Shown here: positions 27,574 through 35,581 of the stretch, piece after piece | Layout: each line of letters begins with the position of its first letter | Numbering within the stretch: position 1 is the stretch's first letter | Assembly (NCBI RefSeq): GCF_024508335.1 | Contig: NZ_CP101988.1 | Location: forward strand, 1,674,001-1,738,000 | Origin: Cellulomonas chengniuliangii | GTDB taxonomy: Bacteria; Actinomycetota; Actinomycetes; Actinomycetales; Cellulomonadaceae | DNA length: 64,000 nt | Direction: 5' to 3' | The notes under the pieces: generated by a model | The model's database searches: none | What the model saw: the letters and a program-made list of their open reading frames with translations, nothing else | What the model was told of the DNA's origin: nothing | Program-made: the position numbers and the translations under genes

Positions 27574-28926
27574 GTGAACAATCCGTACTGGAGCCCGGCA
27601 GGTCAGCCGGCAGGTCAGCCGGCAGGGCCGCCGGCGACCTTCCTGCCTGCTGGGCCGCCGCCCCCGGCTCCGGCCATGCCGGCCGCGGCCCCGGTGGCGC
27701 CTGCGGCCCGGCCGGCTGTGCCCGCTCAGTCCCCGGTCCGGGACCGCGCGGCGCGCGTGGGGATGAGCCAGGCCCGCGAGACCGAGGACGTGGCACTCGA
27801 CGGGGCGTTGATCGAGATGATCCGCCTCGGCGCCTCGGACATGCACCTCACGGCGGGAGCCCCACCGATGGTGCGCCTGGCGGGCTCGCTCCGCCCGCTG
27901 GACAACTTCGAGCAGCTCGAGGCCGAGTCGCTGCGCCGCACCATCTACAACATCCTCACGCAGCGCCAGCGGGAGAAGTTCGAGGCCGAGCTCGAGCTCG
28001 ACTTCGCCTACTCGGTGCGGGGGCACGCGCGGTTCCGAGTGAACCTCTACGTGCAGCGGGAGTCGATCGGGGCCGCGTTCCGTGTGATCCCCTACGAGAT
28101 CAGGCCGCTCGAGGCACTTGGTGTGCCGAACGTCGTCGGCAACTTCGCCGGGCTCCCGCGTGGTCTGGTGCTCGTCACCGGCCCCACAGGCTCCGGCAAG
28201 TCGACCACCCTCGCCGCCATCGTGGACCTCGCGAACCGCACCCGCGAAGACCACATCATGACGGTCGAGGACCCGATCGAGTTCCTGCACCGGCACAAGA
28301 AGTGCCTCATCAACCAGCGTGAGGTCGGCGCCGACACGCACTCATTCGCCAACGCGCTCAAGCACGTGCTGCGGCAGGACCCCGACATCATCCTGGTCGG
28401 CGAGATGCGCGACCTGGAGACGATCTCGGTCGCGCTGACAGCGGCCGAGACCGGTCACCTCGTCTTCGCCACCCTGCACACCCAGGACGCGGCCCAGACG
28501 ATCGACCGCGTGATCGACGTCTTCCCCTCGCACCAGCAGGCGCAGGTGCGCACCCAGCTCGCGGGCGCGATCCAGGGCGTCGTCTGCCAGACGCTGTGCA
28601 AGACGGCCGACGGACGCGGCCGCGCCGTCGCGACCGAGGTGATGATCGCGACACCCGCCATCCGCAACCTCATCCGCGAGGGCAAGACCCACCAGATCTA
28701 CTCCTCGATGCAGGCTGGCACGGAGCACGGCATGCACACGCTCGACCAGAACCTCGCGGACCTGGTCAAGAGCGGCAAGATCACCTACGAGGTGGGCATC
28801 GAGAAGGCTCACCACGTCGAGGACTTCAACAAGCTCGTGGGCCGCACCGCTCGCATGAACCAGGGAGCCGCCATGCTCAACAACGGCGCCCTCGGGGCTC
28901 AGGGCTTCGGCGGGGGGTTGAGCTGA
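27574..28926 (+). CDS. pilT: Type IV pilus retraction ATPase PilT with Pro-rich N-terminal extension
   Basis: A 450-residue protein, about 100 longer than typical PilT. The first ~65 residues are Pro/Ala/Gly-rich, with an imperfect 12-base DNA repeat (27600-27635) encoding AGQPAGQPAGPPA. The PilT core follows: Walker A GPTGSGKST (K209), Walker B DPDIILVGEMRD and the C-terminal AIRNLIREGK that is specific for retraction ATPases. GTG at 27574 follows GGAGG. An internal start at MSQARETEDV would give a standard-length PilT. It overlaps pilC by one base (TGATG). Its presence beside PilB predicts dynamic pili. Confidence 0.93.
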   Translation: MNNPYWSPAGQPAGQPAGPPATFLPAGPPPPAPAMPAAAPVAPAARPAVPAQSPVRDRAARVGMSQARETEDVALDGALIEMIRLGASDMHLTAGAPPMVRLAGSLRPLDNFEQLEAESLRRTIYNILTQRQREKFEAELELDFAYSVRGHARFRVNLYVQRESIGAAFRVIPYEIRPLEALGVPNVVGNFAGLPRGLVLVTGPTGSGKSTTLAAIVDLANRTREDHIMTVEDPIEFLHRHKKCLINQREVGADTHSFANALKHVLRQDPDIILVGEMRDLETISVALTAAETGHLVFATLHTQDAAQTIDRVIDVFPSHQQAQVRTQLAGAIQGVVCQTLCKTADGRGRAVATEVMIATPAIRNLIREGKTHQIYSSMQAGTEHGMHTLDQNLADLVKSGKITYEVGIEKAHHVEDFNKLVGRTARMNQGAAMLNNGALGAQGFGGGLS

Positions 28927-30152
28927 TGGCCATCGCGCGCACCTACGAGTACGCGGTCCGGGACCGCAACGGCAAGACGGTCAAGGGCCGCATCGACGCT
29001 CCCAACGAGGGCGCCGTCGTCAATCGCCTCCGCACCATGGGCCTTGCCCCCACGTCCATCACCGAAATCACGAACACCGGTCTCCAGCGCGACATCAAGA
29101 TCCCCGGGATGGGCGAGAAGGTCGGGCTCAAGGACCTCGCCGTGATGGCCCGGCAGATGGCCACGATGATCTCGGCCGGTCTCTCGCTGCTGCGGACGCT
29201 CTCGATCCTCGCCACGCAGACCGAGAACAAGATGCTCGCGAAGGTGCTGAACCAGACGCGGTCGGACGTCGAGGCTGGCGGGTCGTTCTCGGAGTCCCTG
29301 GGACGGCACACGACCGTGTTCCCCCCGCTCATGATCAACATGGTCAAGGCGGGTGAGGTCGGCGGCTTCCTCGAGCAATCGCTCCAGTCGATCGCGGAGA
29401 ACTACGAGTCGGAGGTCAAGCTCCGGGCTCAGATCAAGTCGGCGATGACGTACCCCGTGATGGTGTTCGCCATGGCGATCCTCGCCGTCGTGGGCATGCT
29501 GCTGTTCATCGTCCCGATCTTTGAGCAGATGTTCACGGACCTGGGGGGGAGCCTGCCCTGGGCCACGCAGATCCTTGTGCACTTGTCGAGCATGATGAAG
29601 TGGCTCGGGCCGCTCCTCCTGGTCGTGATCGTGGCCTTCAGCGTCTGGTGGGGGAAGCACAAGAACGACGACGCCGTGCGCTCCAAGGTGCAGCCGGCGT
29701 TGCTGAAGATGCCGATCTTCGGGCCGTTGTTCCAGAAGGTCGCGTTGGCCCGGTTCACCCGGAACTTCGGCACCATGATGGGCGCCGGCGTCCCGATCCT
29801 GCAGGCGCTGGACATCGTGGGGGAGACGAGCGGCAACTGGGCGATTGAACGAGCCGTGAAGGATGTGCAGGAGAGCGTCCGCACCGGCCAGTCGCTCGCC
29901 GGGCCGCTCGCCCAGCACCCGGTGTTCCCGCCCATGGTGGTGCAGATGGTCGCCACCGGCGAGGACGCCGGGGCGCTCGAGACGATGCTTGCGAAGATCT
30001 CCCAGTTCTACGACGAGGAGGTCACCGCCACGACCGAGCAGCTGACCTCTCTCATCGAGCCGCTGATGATCGCCATCCTCGGCGTGATCGTGGGCGGGAT
30101 GATCGTCGCCCTGTACATGCCGATCTTCTCGATCTTCACCCTTGTGGAGTGA
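28926..30152 (+). CDS. pilC: Type IV pilus inner-membrane platform protein PilC
   Basis: A 408-residue polytopic protein of the GspF/PilC family. Two homologous cytoplasmic four-helix domains (each with a RQMATMISAGLSLL- or RNFGTMMGAGVPIL-type signature) are separated by membrane helices at about 170-190 and 220-240, with a last helix near the C-terminus. It couples PilB and PilT to the growing pilus. The signature motifs INMVKAGEVGGFLEQSL and VQMVATGEDAGALETML are both intact. The ATG overlaps the pilT stop. A 152-base gap follows before the major pilin. Confidence 0.95.
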   Translation: MAIARTYEYAVRDRNGKTVKGRIDAPNEGAVVNRLRTMGLAPTSITEITNTGLQRDIKIPGMGEKVGLKDLAVMARQMATMISAGLSLLRTLSILATQTENKMLAKVLNQTRSDVEAGGSFSESLGRHTTVFPPLMINMVKAGEVGGFLEQSLQSIAENYESEVKLRAQIKSAMTYPVMVFAMAILAVVGMLLFIVPIFEQMFTDLGGSLPWATQILVHLSSMMKWLGPLLLVVIVAFSVWWGKHKNDDAVRSKVQPALLKMPIFGPLFQKVALARFTRNFGTMMGAGVPILQALDIVGETSGNWAIERAVKDVQESVRTGQSLAGPLAQHPVFPPMVVQMVATGEDAGALETMLAKISQFYDEEVTATTEQLTSLIEPLMIAILGVIVGGMIVALYMPIFSIFTLVE

Positions 30153-30304
30153 CTTCTTCCTCACGTGCGCTTTATGTCCGAAACCGGGTCGGATGAATAC
30201 ACCCGAACGGACCATCAAGTGGTCATCTCGGCGCCCCGATGAACTCTCTGTAGGACTCAACGCCGGTTGGCCGGCATTTCTCAACGACTCAGACAAGAGG
30301 GATC
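30153..30304 (+). promoter_or_regulatory. Structured leader/promoter region before the major pilin
   Basis: This gap holds a row of short inverted repeats: TCCGA...TCGGA (30177-30193), GACCA-TCAAG-TGGTC (about 30210-30224), TCGG-CGC-CCCGA (about 30228-30239) and GCCGG-TTG-GCCGGC (30262-30275). A GAGG precedes the pilin ATG. The base composition is clearly less GC-rich than in the neighbours. It presumably carries a separate promoter for the abundant pilin. I could not match it to a known riboswitch. Confidence 0.5.
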
Positions 30305-30715
30305 ATGAACGCTCACATCCGCTCGACCATGGAGAAGCGCGCACGGGGCGAGAAGGGCTTCACCCTGATCGAGCTCCTCGTCGTCGTCATCATCATCGGC
30401 ATCCTCTCCGCGATCGCCATCCCGGCGTTCCTCAAGCAGCGTGAGAAGGCCTGGGCCGCCCAGGTCACGTCGGACATGAAGAACGCGACGACCGCCGCCG
30501 AGGCGTACGCCACCGAGAAGAGCGGGACGTACACCGGTCTCACGCTCGACAAGCTCAAGGAGAACGGCTACACGGCGACCCCCGAGGTGACCATCGAGCC
30601 GACGCCCACCGGCACGGGCGACGTGAGCTACACGCTCAAGGGCACGCACGCGAAGCTGAGCGGTTCCGAGTGGACCTACAACAGCACGGACGGCCTGATC
30701 AAGAAGACCCCCTGA
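30305..30715 (+). CDS. pilA: Major type IV pilin (PilA-like prepilin)
   Basis: A 136-residue prepilin. The 18-residue basic leader ends in Gly18, followed by FTLIELLVVVIIIGILSAIA, the class IVa N-methylation and assembly helix with Glu at mature position 5. PilD would cleave after G18 and methylate F19. The remaining ~95 residues are a small Thr/Ser/Lys-rich globular domain without cysteines. Its own leader, its position behind pilBTC and the hairpin after it are consistent with it being the main subunit, expressed more strongly than the minor pilins that follow. Confidence 0.93.
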   Translation: MNAHIRSTMEKRARGEKGFTLIELLVVVIIIGILSAIAIPAFLKQREKAWAAQVTSDMKNATTAAEAYATEKSGTYTGLTLDKLKENGYTATPEVTIEPTPTGTGDVSYTLKGTHAKLSGSEWTYNSTDGLIKKTP

Positions 30716-30729
30716 CCTATCGGTCAGAT

Positions 30730-30761
30730 GTGCGGGGCGTCGCCATGGCGGCGCCCCGCAC
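30730..30761 (+). terminator. Hairpin (attenuator/terminator) after the major pilin
   Basis: GTGCGGGGCG pairs perfectly with CGCCCCGCAC, extended inside by a short palindrome. It begins 14 bases after the pilin stop and could reduce read-through into the minor-pilin genes. Confidence 0.6.
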
Positions 30762-30805
30762 GTTCGCCAAAGCGGCATTGCCCGGACGAGAGGTGGGACG
30801 CGACA

Positions 30806-32209
30806 GTGCGACTGGTGCGTGAGCGGCTGGCCCGTCCGGACGACGAGGACGGGATGAGCCTGGTCGAGGTGATCGTGGCGATGTTCATCTTCGCGATCAT
30901 CTCGAGTGGGATCATCTACGCGATGTCCTCGGTGCTGGTGCTGACCCGGGACTCCCGGGCTCGGCAGGTGGCGGCCAACCTCGCCGCCGAGGAGATCGAC
31001 CTCGTGCGCGACTCCGCCGACCTCTTCGCCCTCCTCGACGCCGACCGGGTCGAGACGCTCAACGGGGACAAGTTCACCGTCCACCGAGCGACGCAGTGGG
31101 TCACCGACCCGGCGCAGGAGATCGTCTGCGGGGCCGGTGGCGGCGGCGCGCTGCGGTACAAGCGCGTCAATGTGACCGTCACCTGGGAGAACATGCGGAC
31201 CGGCACTGACCCGGTGCGCTCGGACACCGTGGTGCAGCCGGACGACAAGATCAACGACCCCGCGAAGGGCACGATCCTCGTCTCGGTGCTTGGCGCAACG
31301 GGCACGGGCTCATCCGGGGTGACGGTCACGGCCACGCCGGGCTCGCCGGCGAACGGAGCCACGCCGCTGACCACTGCTCCTGCGAACACCGACGCGCAGG
31401 GCTGCACGTACATCCTCAAGGTCAACCCCGGCAACTATGACGTCAAGGTGTCACGGCCTGGATACGTCGACTCCGACCAGAAGACGTCATCCGTCCAAAC
31501 CATCGGTGTGGCCGCAGGCGAGTCGGCCGCAGTCTCCTTCCAGTACGACAAGCAGGGGACGTTCGACGTCACCTACGCCGCGGGGTACACCCCCGCGCCC
31601 GCGGAGACGCTGCGTGTGCCGGCAGTGCCGACCACGAGCTTCGTGAGCACCTACGGGGTCTTCACCGCCACCCCGGCCTCCAGTGCAGGCCGAACGCGGT
31701 CGCTACAGCTCCACCCGTTCGCCTCCGGCTATGACGTCTTCGCAGGCACCTGCGCCGCCGCCGACCCTGCCGCCTGGCCCGAAGGCACGGATGACCTCGG
31801 TCAGGTGATCACAGCGGAGCGGATTGCTGGTGTGTCCGCTACGCCGGGCGGCAACGTGGCGGTGGAGGTGCCGATGGGCGTGGTCAAGCTGGCGTTGGGG
31901 CCGCAGGGGGCGACCCGGTACCTGCGGGCGGTCTCCGCCAACGCGCCAGCGACCGGCGACCCGGGATGTGACTCTCCTGTCGAATACTCGTTCGGCGCTG
32001 CCAGCGGCTACGGCATCCCTGCGAACGGGAACCTGACCGTCGCTCTTCCCTACGGTTCGTGGAAGCTCTTCTCCGGGACAGGGGGCACGCCGTCGAACTG
32101 GAACACGGTGGTGGGCGCAGGCCAGATCACCCCAGTCGGCATGCCTGCCCGCACCACCGTTGACGCGGCTGGAGTGGTGACTTTCGACCCGCGGGTGGTG
32201 GCGCCGTGA
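30806..32209 (+). CDS. Minor pilin, PilV-like, with large C-terminal domain
   Basis: A 467-residue prepilin-like protein. The leader ends at Gly16, followed by MSLVEVIVAMFIFAIISSGI, with Glu at mature position 5. Unlike a normal minor pilin it is very long. After the helix there is a region with one CGAGG-type Cys, then a carboxypeptidase-regulatory/CnaB-like beta-sandwich (about 155-255, including GNYDVKVSRPGYVDSD) and a further Thr/Ala-rich beta domain. This suggests a tip or adhesin-like subunit, by inference. GTG at 30806 follows GAGAGGTGGG. It overlaps the next minor pilin by four bases. Confidence 0.83.
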   Translation: MRLVRERLARPDDEDGMSLVEVIVAMFIFAIISSGIIYAMSSVLVLTRDSRARQVAANLAAEEIDLVRDSADLFALLDADRVETLNGDKFTVHRATQWVTDPAQEIVCGAGGGGALRYKRVNVTVTWENMRTGTDPVRSDTVVQPDDKINDPAKGTILVSVLGATGTGSSGVTVTATPGSPANGATPLTTAPANTDAQGCTYILKVNPGNYDVKVSRPGYVDSDQKTSSVQTIGVAAGESAAVSFQYDKQGTFDVTYAAGYTPAPAETLRVPAVPTTSFVSTYGVFTATPASSAGRTRSLQLHPFASGYDVFAGTCAAADPAAWPEGTDDLGQVITAERIAGVSATPGGNVAVEVPMGVVKLALGPQGATRYLRAVSANAPATGDPGCDSPVEYSFGAASGYGIPANGNLTVALPYGSWKLFSGTGGTPSNWNTVVGAGQITPVGMPARTTVDAAGVVTFDPRVVAP

Positions 32210-32937
32210 ACGCGTTGCGGCGTCGGTCGAGCCTCGAGGACGAGAAAGGGCTCTCGCTCGCGGAGATGCTCGTCACCATGATGGTGCTCTCGCTCTTCAT
32301 GATCATGGTGACCTCCATGTTCAGTTCCGTGACGCGGACCTTCACCCGGGACCGCGCGGCGAGCGACTCGACCAGGATCGCGTCGATCGCCATGAACGAG
32401 GTCACACGGGTGCTCCGCTCAGGCACGGAGATCCAGGTCGCGAACGCTGTGAACGACCCCGTGTTCCTCCTCGCCACCGACGAGTCGGTCGTGCTGCGCG
32501 CGTACCTGGACACCGATTCCGCGGATCCGCGGCCTATTGTCGCCCGTTTCGAGGTCACAGCGGCGCGCAACCTCGTCGAGAAGCGGTGGAACGCCAACCC
32601 GTCGTCCGGCCCCTACTGGAAGTTCGTCTCTTTGCCGACGGCGCCATTCCCGGTCGCCGCGAGCTCGTGGACGAACCCGGCGTACGAGCGCATGATCGCT
32701 CAGAAGATCACCCCCGCTGCCAGCGGGGCTCCAGCGTTGTTCCAGTACTACGACGCGGCAGGCGTGCGCATCGTGCCCCCGCCTGCGGGCAAGCTCACCG
32801 ACGATCAGCTCAAGACGATCGCGGCAGTGAGGGTGACCATGTCGGTCCAAGCAGACCTCACGGATCGTGCTCGGCCGGTCGTCGTCCGGAATACTGTCGG
32901 CATCCCAAATCTGGGAATCTCGCGAGTGGGGCCTTGA
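32206..32937 (+). CDS. Minor pilin, PilW/GspJ-like
   Basis: A 243-residue prepilin-like protein. The leader ends in EDEKG (G15), followed by LSLAEMLVTMMVLSLFMIMV, a methylation-type helix with Glu at mature position 5. The long C-terminal domain has a repeated mixed alpha/beta pattern (TRVLRSGTEIQ, then TIAAVRVTMSVQADLTDRARP near the end) similar to PilW/GspJ proteins. It overlaps its upstream neighbour (GTGA) and is followed after one base by the PilX-like gene, so the three minor pilins are one translational unit. Exact family placement is tentative. Confidence 0.82.
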   Translation: MNALRRRSSLEDEKGLSLAEMLVTMMVLSLFMIMVTSMFSSVTRTFTRDRAASDSTRIASIAMNEVTRVLRSGTEIQVANAVNDPVFLLATDESVVLRAYLDTDSADPRPIVARFEVTAARNLVEKRWNANPSSGPYWKFVSLPTAPFPVAASSWTNPAYERMIAQKITPAASGAPALFQYYDAAGVRIVPPPAGKLTDDQLKTIAAVRVTMSVQADLTDRARPVVVRNTVGIPNLGISRVGP

Positions 32938-32938
32938 A

Positions 32939-34684
32939 ATGATCAGTCGCATACGTCGTGCTCGCGCCCAGGAGCCGGAGTCCGGTCTCGCGATGATCAT
33001 GGTGATCGGCATCTCAGCCATTCTCGCCATCTTCATGGTCGCGGCGATCGCATTCTCGGTCGGGTCGCACAGGTCAGCCCGCAGCACGCAGGATTGGAAC
33101 AGCGCTTTGGCGGCGGCGTACGCCGGCATCGAGGAGTACCAGAGCCGGCTCGCGAACGACACGACCTATTTCCAGTACGGGAACCCGGCGGCCACCTTCG
33201 AGCCCGCTTCCGACGTGACGCTTCCCACCGGAGCCTCCACGAACCCGGCCTTCGGTGTCGGCGCGGGGGGGACATGGGCCGATGTCGCCGGCAGCAACGG
33301 CAAGGCGAGCTTCCGGTACGAGGTCGACAACTCGAAGTACTACGCCGACGGGACGCTCCGGCTGCGGTCGACTGGCATGGCGGGCGGGGAGACGCGGACG
33401 ATCGTCGCGGACCTCAAGCAGCAGGGGTTCATCGACTTCCTCTACTTCACCGACTACGAGATCCAGGACCCGGAGATCAGTGGCGCGAGCGTCAGCACGT
33501 GCGTGAAGTACGGGTGGGCGGGGCGCCCGACCTCTGGGTGCTCCGAGATCGCGTTCGGAAGCGGTGACACCATCAAGGGCCCGCTGCACTCCAACGACAC
33601 GCTTCGCATCTGCCAGGCCACCTTCCAGGGTCCCGTGACCACTTCCTACAACCCTCCGGCGGGCCTGAAGTACCTGAAGCAGGACTCGAACGGATCGGGC
33701 TGCAGTGGGCAGTCGCTGCTGACTGGGTACCCGGCGTACAGCCCGGTCATCGCGATGCCGCCGACCAACTCGCAGATCAAGCGCGAGGTGCGCTCGGACC
33801 GTCCCGGCGACGTCCCCCGCCCGGGCTGCCTGTACACCGGTCCGACGACCATCAAGTTCAACAGCAACGGGACCATGACGGTCCGGTCGCCATGGACGAA
33901 GTTCACGAACGTGAAGAATGACACCCCCGGCCCCAGCGACGGCTCGCTCAACCCGGACTGCGGCACGCCCGGCACCGGGGCCAACCAACTCGGTAGCGCC
34001 GGCGGACAGACCCTGACGGTCCCCGAGAACAACGTCATCTTCGTGCAGAACGTGCCGACGAGCACCACCGACCCGAATTATCGGTCTGGCACGCCTTCCG
34101 GGCTCAGCGTGTCAAGCGGGGCCAACGGGAGCAACGGCCTGGGATATCCGATGTCGCAGGAGACGACGCCGAAGGGTGCGACATCGACGAGGCCCGCCTA
34201 TGGCTTCAAGAACGGCGATGTCTTCGTGCAGGGCACGCTCAAGGGCCGGGTGACCGTTGCGGCCGAGAACTACATCTACGTGACGGACGACGTGAAGTAC
34301 GGCGACTCCAGCCGCGACATTCTGGGCCTGATCGGCAACAACGCAGTGTGGGTGTGGAACCCGGTGAAGAACTCCACCAAGCTCCTGAGCGGCTCGAACC
34401 GTCGAATCGACGCGGCGATTCTCTCGGTGGCGCACACCTTCCAGGTGCAGAACTACGACACGGGCGGTGACCGGGGGACCCTCACCGTGAATGGGGCGAT
34501 CGCGCAGAAGTTCCGTGGCATCGTGCGCAGCGGGAGCCACGGGTACAAGAAGGACTACAACTACGACAACCGGTTCCGCTACACGGCGCCTCCGAAGTTC
34601 CTGTCGCCCGTCACCACGACCTACGGCGTCAACGTGTGGGTCGAGGTCAGTCCTGTGATGGACAGCGACGGCACCTATCGATGA
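32939..34684 (+). CDS. PilX-like minor pilin/pilus assembly protein
   Basis: A 581-residue protein with an N-terminal PilX-type segment (SGLAMIMVIGISAILAIFMV) that resembles a prepilin helix but has no Glu at position +5. The bulk is an extracytoplasmic, beta-rich Gly/Ser/Thr domain with several cysteine-containing blocks (CVKYGWAGRPTSGC, PGCLYTGP, DCGTPG), probably disulfide-linked. The size and polar composition suit a surface-exposed or tip component. ATG at 32939 is one base after the previous stop. The last four bases overlap pilD, which ties it to prepilin processing. Confidence 0.8.
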   Translation: MISRIRRARAQEPESGLAMIMVIGISAILAIFMVAAIAFSVGSHRSARSTQDWNSALAAAYAGIEEYQSRLANDTTYFQYGNPAATFEPASDVTLPTGASTNPAFGVGAGGTWADVAGSNGKASFRYEVDNSKYYADGTLRLRSTGMAGGETRTIVADLKQQGFIDFLYFTDYEIQDPEISGASVSTCVKYGWAGRPTSGCSEIAFGSGDTIKGPLHSNDTLRICQATFQGPVTTSYNPPAGLKYLKQDSNGSGCSGQSLLTGYPAYSPVIAMPPTNSQIKREVRSDRPGDVPRPGCLYTGPTTIKFNSNGTMTVRSPWTKFTNVKNDTPGPSDGSLNPDCGTPGTGANQLGSAGGQTLTVPENNVIFVQNVPTSTTDPNYRSGTPSGLSVSSGANGSNGLGYPMSQETTPKGATSTRPAYGFKNGDVFVQGTLKGRVTVAAENYIYVTDDVKYGDSSRDILGLIGNNAVWVWNPVKNSTKLLSGSNRRIDAAILSVAHTFQVQNYDTGGDRGTLTVNGAIAQKFRGIVRSGSHGYKKDYNYDNRFRYTAPPKFLSPVTTTYGVNVWVEVSPVMDSDGTYR

Positions 34685-35487
34685 GCCTCCAGACCCCGGA
34701 GGCCATCGGCCTCCTGGCGCTGCTGGGAGTGCTCGGCCTCGCCATCGGCTCGTTCCTCAACGTGGTCGTCTGGCGAGTCCCACGTGGCGAGTCGGTGGTC
34801 AACCCTCCGAGCGCGTGCCCGAGGTGCGGGTCGGCGATCCGGCGCCGTGACAACATCCCGGTGCTCTCGTGGCTGCTGTTGCGCGGGAAGTGCCGGGACT
34901 GCGGCGGGGCGGTCGCCGCGCGGTACCTCGTCGTCGAGGTGCTGACTGCCGCTCTCTTCATCCTTGTCGGCGCCCGGTTCTTGGAGCAGCCCTGGGCGCT
35001 TCCGGCGTACCTCTACCTCGCCTCGATCGCTGTGGCGCTCGCCCTCATCGACATCGACACCCACCGGCTGCCGAACACCATCGTCCTTCCGTCGTACGCC
35101 GTGGCCCCCATCCTGCTGCTGGTGGCCAGCGCGCCCGACGGTGACTGGGGTGCGTTGCTCCGGGCAGGTGTGGCGGGGGCGGCACTGTGGCTCGCCTACG
35201 CGGTGATGTGGTTCGCCTACCCGTCGGGGATGGGCTTCGGCGACGTGAAGCTCGCTGGGGTGCTGGGCATGCTGCTCGGTTGGGTCGGCTGGGGGCCGCT
35301 CGTGGTGGGGGCATTCTCGGCCTTCCTCGTGGGCGGTGTGTTCGCCCTCGCGCTGCTTGTGCTGCGACGTGCCGGGCGCAAATCGGGAATCCCCTTCGGG
35401 CCGTGGATGCTGCTGGGCGCCGGCGTCGGAATTGCGTGGGGTGAGCAACTCTGGGACGCCTATCTGCGCGCCGCCGGCCTCGCCTGA
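34681..35487 (+). CDS. pilD: Prepilin peptidase / N-methyltransferase PilD (A24 family)
   Basis: A 268-residue polytopic membrane aspartic protease that cleaves and methylates prepilins. The N-terminal cytoplasmic loop has the zinc-type cysteines C46, C49, C71 and C74 (CPRC...CRDC) next to the family's PRCG...RRRDNIPVLSWL. The catalytic Asp residues are in IDIDTHRLPN and MGFGDVKL. Both the peptidase and methyltransferase parts are therefore intact. It is coupled to the PilX-like gene. M. tuberculosis keeps only a lone homologue (Rv2551c) at the same place near aroE. Confidence 0.95.
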   Translation: MSLQTPEAIGLLALLGVLGLAIGSFLNVVVWRVPRGESVVNPPSACPRCGSAIRRRDNIPVLSWLLLRGKCRDCGGAVAARYLVVEVLTAALFILVGARFLEQPWALPAYLYLASIAVALALIDIDTHRLPNTIVLPSYAVAPILLLVASAPDGDWGALLRAGVAGAALWLAYAVMWFAYPSGMGFGDVKLAGVLGMLLGWVGWGPLVVGAFSAFLVGGVFALALLVLRRAGRKSGIPFGPWMLLGAGVGIAWGEQLWDAYLRAAGLA

Positions 35488-35581
35488 GGCGAATTCGGCA
35501 GGTCCGCCCGCCCCGCTGGCTCAAGGTCACGTGAGGCACTCCCGATAGTTCTCTGAGAGCTGCACGAACAAGGAAAGGGAC

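Noticed and set aside
27600-27635. CRISPR-like short repeat
   Set aside because: It is an in-frame coding repeat (AGQPAGQPAGPPA) inside pilT with no spacers.
30153-30304. c-di-GMP riboswitch upstream of the pilin
   Set aside because: The hairpins are suggestive, but the conserved GEMM core sequences are not present.
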